A program made the translations under genes and the position numbers. The notes below the pieces were generated by a model that was not told the origin of the DNA, made no database searches, and was given only the letters and a program-made list of their open reading frames with translations. A stretch of DNA of 64,000 nt from Bretschneidera sinensis (taxonomy: Eukaryota; Streptophyta; Magnoliopsida; Brassicales; Akaniaceae): the NCBI GenBank assembly GCA_023935145.1, contig CM043704.1, positions 95,381,873 to 95,445,872 of the forward strand, written 5' to 3'. This document shows positions 59,364-64,000 of this stretch, one piece after another (the first letter of the stretch is position 1; each line of letters begins with the position of its first letter).

Positions 59364-60853
59364 TCGTGCAAATTAGATGTCTTGTGCGCTGGACATCGTG
59401 GCATGTAAGTCCACCTAAACATTTTCTCTTATTTTGATCTCATTAATCACTAAAATATTTGAATTCATTAAATTTTAGTAGGGATCACTTTTTACATAAA
59501 ATTTATATGTATCGAATAATTTATGTATAATTTTTTGTAAAATAATCAATCCTATATATTTTGATCTCGAATAATTATATTTTGATCTCGTGTTTTTGAG
59601 TTTATAATTGTTAGATTAAGAAAATATTTTTTTAATTCAATAATTGTGAACTCGAGTGCATATAATCAGTATTTTTTTATTATTTATTATAAAAAATATT
59701 TTTTTTTATTTAAAAATTATAAAAATATTTTTTTTTTCTAAAAAAAGTCATCTGCTTGGATAAGTAAGCCTCTATCCATTTATCAGGCCCCTTGATCGCG
59801 TTTAACATTTCAGGTATGTTTAATTGTGAAAAATATATTTTTATATTATTATTTAATTTAATATTTTTTTAATAATCTATATATTATAAACATAATTAAA
59901 AATAATAATAATTTTTTTTAATATATTATTGTCATGTGCAAATTGTTAAAAAAATATTAAAAAATATATAAATGAAAAAAAAAACATTTTCCACAACGAA
60001 ATACACTTTAAAGTTTTTAAAATGCATTTTTCAGCTCTTTCAATGACGATAAAATAAAATTCATTTCATAGTTCCATTTGAATGATATTGAAGCACAGGG
60101 TTGAAATTACCCTGCCTTACACAAGACTCGTCAAACAATGGAAATCAAAGAAGTCATGTGATAATAACCAAATTTTCATTGAGTTTAATTTATAAAATTA
60201 AAAATAAAAATGAATTTGATTGCTAGAAAAGGAAATCTCATCGAAAAATTATCCCATGCAATTTATTCTTTTGATTATAATATAAGGATCTTATTAATCA
60301 AACCTATATGTTCTGTTCCACTAAAATATCATAAAATGAGTTCAAGGAAAAGGTAATCAATTTTCACTTGCAAGTTGCAATAGATCATCAAATTATTACC
60401 ACTGGGCATTAGAAAATGCCAATCAAGATCCTCATTCAACCAACACATATCATAATTTTGTACTTAAAAAAATTGACATCAACTCATCTGCAGTGAAACT
60501 GTAAAATCAAACTTGAAATACACTACTTTACATATAGATTTTGTTTTTTAAGTTTTGAGATTTAATAGAGACCAATTTATAATCAAAATTTATATGTATT
60601 ATTTACTTCAAATTTCTTTTACAGCCAAAGAGTTGATCTAAACAAAAACACATCATTATTAGAAACTTGAAGCATGGGTACACAAAATGTTACCCTTATC
60701 ACATACTTTATCCAGTATCCACCCCACCATTATCAGATCATATAGAGATATAAGAGAGAGAAGGAAACCTTTTTTACAATTATAAGCTAGACACAACCTC
60801 TTATTTAACTACTCATTTTCTTTATTCAATGTCAAATGAAATCCTCTGCCTTT

Positions 60854-62844
60854 TCAGGTACTTCCTCCAGCGTAGATGCAGTTATTATAACCTGCAATCA
60901 AGAAAAATAAATATATAAATTAAGAAAAGTAACAACTAACAAAAAAATTAGATGAGTTGAAATTGCTTGTTTTTGAGAGATAAATTGGTTAGCATAGAGA
61001 GAGATTAGGTAGATTATGAGATTATGATAACAACTCTTGTGCTTCATTAAAGCTTAAGAAAGCAATACACCACAAGAAGTAAAATTCAATACTTAATTAG
61101 GTTTTTCCTAATCATGCACCTTGTGGATGCTAAAGTCATGAAGTGAAGAAGTTAATATTCTTTTAGATGTCTACTCACGTAAAGAGAAAATTCTTTTTTC
61201 TTTTCTCCTGTAAAGTCTATTCCAATATCCACTTCAAAAAGTCTATCACCATTATAATTAAACAAAACATATTTGTTTTTAGAATTATTCATTTAAGTAC
61301 TATTTGATTCCTGTCTTGACACACGCATGTTCACAAGGCATCAAATTGACATGGGGACCTTGATTTAGCCAACTCTCAACATTAATAAAATCTAATAGAA
61401 ATTGAAGATGTAGCTTTGAGTTAAAGATAGCTTACTAGGATTTTGGGAAGTGAGTGTTGCAGTTTGGGAGAAATCACAATTCCATGGATTCTTGCCAGCA
61501 GTCTGATAGTAGAGATTCATGGCATAAGCCGTGTGACATGGCAAAGTGTTTGGCTCAAAACAGTTGCCTCCTGGTTGGATTGGACTGCAATCAATGCCGT
61601 GGCTGCAGGCATAATCAAGACTTGCCTGCAATTGAGCATCAGAAACTCCAGCCTTTGGCACACACCAAGCTGTTGCTGTTGGTTTTGGTGATGGAGTCAC
61701 TGGCGTTTTTGGAGTCGATGGTGTCTGAAGACATGAAAATAAATTGTTATTTACCACACAATATCAGCTCAAATGCACATAAACAATGCCCATCTCCATA
61801 AGCAACATTTACGTCAAAGGGAGCAAGAGCAAAGAGCTTGATAAATAAGCTGTATTTCCCAATTAGATAACTCTCCAGTTTTTCCATAGAGTTTAAGGAT
61901 GCGTTTGGTGGACAGGAGGAGGAGGAGGATAAGATCAGAGAGATAAGTCGGAGGATAGAATGTCTCATCTTACCCTTCAAAGCAGAATGATTTTATCTTA
62001 TTATGACCGGATGAGACATCCCATCCTCCTCATCTGTACACGAAGCACACTCATAAGATAAAAATCATCATATCCTTCATTCATCTTGTCCACTAAACAC
62101 ACCCTAAGCAACTTAGCCTTCCTTATTTAGAAAAGTCCACTGGCTCGTAACTTCTCAGACATCTCTAGAAACCAAAGATCAATTATCAAAATGGTTCATG
62201 TACAATCCATGAAATTCCAAAAGCTTTCATTGCAAATTTGCCCAAGTTATGTCATGTTCTCAAATGATTCTAACCAAAAGAAGGGAAAAAAATTCTTTTA
62301 ATTATCTAAGTGGCAGTTAATTCCACCACATTTCTCTAAATTTTGTATTTTAAAGTCATCTGGTACCTCAATGCATATATATATAAGAACTTCAAATAGT
62401 TTCCAGGCATCCCAATTGGCAACAATTTTCAAGTTGCAGCTAGTCACCATGGCCATAAACTTTGCAGAAAAGATTGCCCAAAAGTACATTTTTACAGCAT
62501 TTTAACATGGATAGTCTCACCTGGCTACTCTTTGAGAGACCAACATCGTATGTCGTGGAAAGGTCAGTTTTGAAAAGCCCAAATGCCCGTTCAGAGCCAG
62601 GTCCTGGTTTCAAGTCCTCATCATAGAGTGCAAAAATGTAAGTATCCACAGATTTTCCAGGCATGAGTGGGGTCCCAACCATTGATCTAAGATGTTGAAT
62701 CAGATTTCCATTATAGGCCTTTGCATTCTCAACACTGGGTCCAACCTCATTGTTGTCTCCCCTGGAAGGCCACCCAGTCTCAGCAACCAAAATCTCATTA
62801 TCCTTGAATCCCATTGCATTCAAAGCAGATCTTACAGCATCAAC
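60854..62844 (-). CDS. Glucan endo-1,3-beta-glucosidase, GH17 with X8/CBM43 domain, partial (C-terminal part)
   Basis: This secreted or wall-associated beta-1,3-glucanase hydrolyses callose-type glucans. Three exons on the minus strand (62844-62521, 61724-61436, 60891-60854) join in frame and encode the last 216 residues. The GH17 part has VAETGWPSRGD with the Glu expected to be the catalytic nucleophile, then SVDTYIFALYDEDLKPGPGS and ERAFGLF. A Thr/Pro-rich linker (TPSTPKTPVTPSPKPT) leads to an X8/CBM43 domain with its Cys pattern (WCVPK, DYACSHGIDCSPI, GGNCFEPNTLPCHTAYAMN, NPWNC, NNC). The end, YNNCIYAGGST, has no hydrophobic tail, so no GPI signal. The signal peptide, proton donor Glu and most of the barrel lie beyond 64000: 62845-64000 reads as intron. 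Similar in layout to Arabidopsis At4g34480 and olive Ole e 9. Confidence 0.93.
61897..62104. mobile_element. Tourist-like MITE (PIF/Harbinger type) in a GH17 intron
   Basis: The 208-bp element has inverted ends GGATGCGTTTGGTGGAC and, on the other strand, GGGTGTGTTTAGTGGAC (14 of 17 identical). It is flanked by the trinucleotide TAA on both sides (61894-61896 and 62105-62107). A 3-bp TAA/TTA duplication plus GGGTGTGTTTGG-like ends are typical of PIF/Harbinger MITEs. It has no coding capacity. Confidence 0.75.
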
Positions 62845-64000
62845 CTGCATAGCATAACTGGATCATAATTCAAATTACGTCTATAAATGCCTCATCAAAA
62901 ATTCTTCTGACAATTAGACCACTTGAAGCTCACTAAGCTCCCAATGCAATAATTCTTGACAGATGAAATAATAATTATAAATTATAAAAGAAACAAATCA
63001 GTTCATAAGTAGTAGACGTTAACGCGTACTGGGAAAAAAACTAATGATAGAAATAAAGTACATATGCTAATGCAATTGAAAGTTAAATGATTTTCGTGTT
63101 AGACCAACATCAAATGCATAAAAAAAACCAATATTGTACCCTCGGTTTGATCCCCTTCCCCACCAATATACCATAAGAAAAATTAAAAAATAACGTTAGC
63201 ATAGCTATAATTGGAATCACATCCAGTGGTCCCTAGTTAAATTATCATCACTAAATAACTTTCTCTTTTTTTCCACAATCGATTTATGTATGTCCAATAA
63301 CAACTAAAATCTTGGATAGGCTTACTTAGAATTATTGCAATGGCCAGCCTGTCACCAAGCACAACAAATCACGTAAGGTACTTTTCAACGCCCCCAATCA
63401 TTTCACGAAGCAAGGAGCACCGTAGAGAGAACATCACTTTCAGATGCCCATTATGGACTCATTTTACATTAAAATTCTCATAGAAATCACAGCTAAACCC
63501 TCATAATTAAAGTTTAATAGTAGTAGTAAAGAAGCTGAATTTAGACAAAAGGAAATTAAAACCTTGACATTAATCAACATGTAATCATATATAATCTCCT
63601 AAAAGCAGCTTAATAAATTCTCAGAATTAGATGTACCTCCCAAAATCTTAAGGGAAAAAGGAAATTAGTAGCAAATCAGGTAACCCCATATACATTTTTA
63701 TAAAGTTTTTCCCATCTTAGCATCTAAAAATCAGAACATGGAAACCCCCATGTCAATGAGAATAACATTGCTCTATCACCCAAATTCAGTTATAAATTTA
63801 GCCATTTAAAGGACAAATTATTCCAAATTACTTGAATTTGGGCTCCAATTTAAGAGCATCCCCAAGTAAATTATTGTTAATAGAAAGATTTCATTGGTTG
63901 GTCGGTCCTACTCCTCGTCTAAAGTAGCCTCATTGACAATTTTATTGGAATCTAAAGTAAATGCATATAAATACAAGGCAACCAAAGTAAGTCTCCAAAA
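62845..64000 (-). other. Intron (5' side open) of the GH17 gene
   Basis: The acceptor TATGCAG/GTTGATG at 62845 starts an intron that runs to the right edge of the window. I found no GH17-like reading frame on the minus strand in this stretch. It is AT-rich with no clear repeats. The upstream exons must lie outside. Confidence 0.6.

Larger units (their letters stand above)
58991..60853. other. Upstream region of AGB1 and 3' flank of the GH17 gene
   Basis: The first 400 bp upstream of AGB1 hold a (GA)n tract (about 59235-59254) and a G-box (59358-59363). The remainder (59400-60800) is strongly AT-rich with no open frame of interest. The end near 60800 is GH17 3' UTR. Confidence 0.45.

Overview
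The window is nuclear DNA of a flowering plant, most likely a eudicot. It has GT-AG introns, AT-rich intergenic DNA, nested LTR and LINE retrotransposons, and six protein-coding genes whose products match plant families at full length. I rebuilt the exon chains by hand. Every junction keeps frame, and the product lengths (1032, 206, 650, 886 and 377 aa) fit the families. The species cannot be named from the sequence.

Layout. Positions 1-9056 are a stack of retrotransposons: a gypsy-type LTR and leader (minus strand), set into the reverse transcriptase of a decayed SIRE-like copia element (minus), itself set into the RT/RNase H end of a second copia element (plus). Positions 9057-11984 are AT-rich and gene-free. 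Positions 11985-17230 hold a decayed but nearly full-length L1-type LINE (plus) with a 15-bp target duplication, inserted in the RT of an older LINE on the minus strand. The gene-rich part follows: SWI3D chromatin-remodelling subunit (+, 17868-24133); Rab7/RABG3 GTPase (-, 25770-31044), with a roughly 1-kb internal duplication in its third intron; tRNA-Thr(AGU) (+, 31437-31510); PERK receptor kinase (+, 34431-38597); coatomer gamma subunit (+, 41042-48507); heterotrimeric G-protein beta subunit AGB1 (-, 53035-58990); and the 3' part of a GH17 beta-1,3-glucanase with an X8/CBM43 domain (-, from 60854, running off the right edge).

The order SWI3D - PERK - gamma-COP - AGB1 - GH17 matches, from memory, the Arabidopsis chromosome 4 block At4g34430-At4g34480, so this looks like a conserved microsyntenic block with a retrotransposon-rich left flank. 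RABG3 and the tRNA are additions relative to that remembered block. The genes do not form a pathway. They share only broad themes: membrane traffic (RABG3, gamma-COP), signalling at the plasma membrane and wall (PERK, AGB1, GH17) and chromatin (SWI3D).

I did not find a convincing undescribed biological system. The most useful observations are the precisely delimited nested insertions, the compound duplication in the RABG3 intron, repeat-built protein segments (PERK, SWI3D, copia Gag linker), a tandem splice donor in PERK, a UPR-type element upstream of gamma-COP, and several MITE-like elements in introns.
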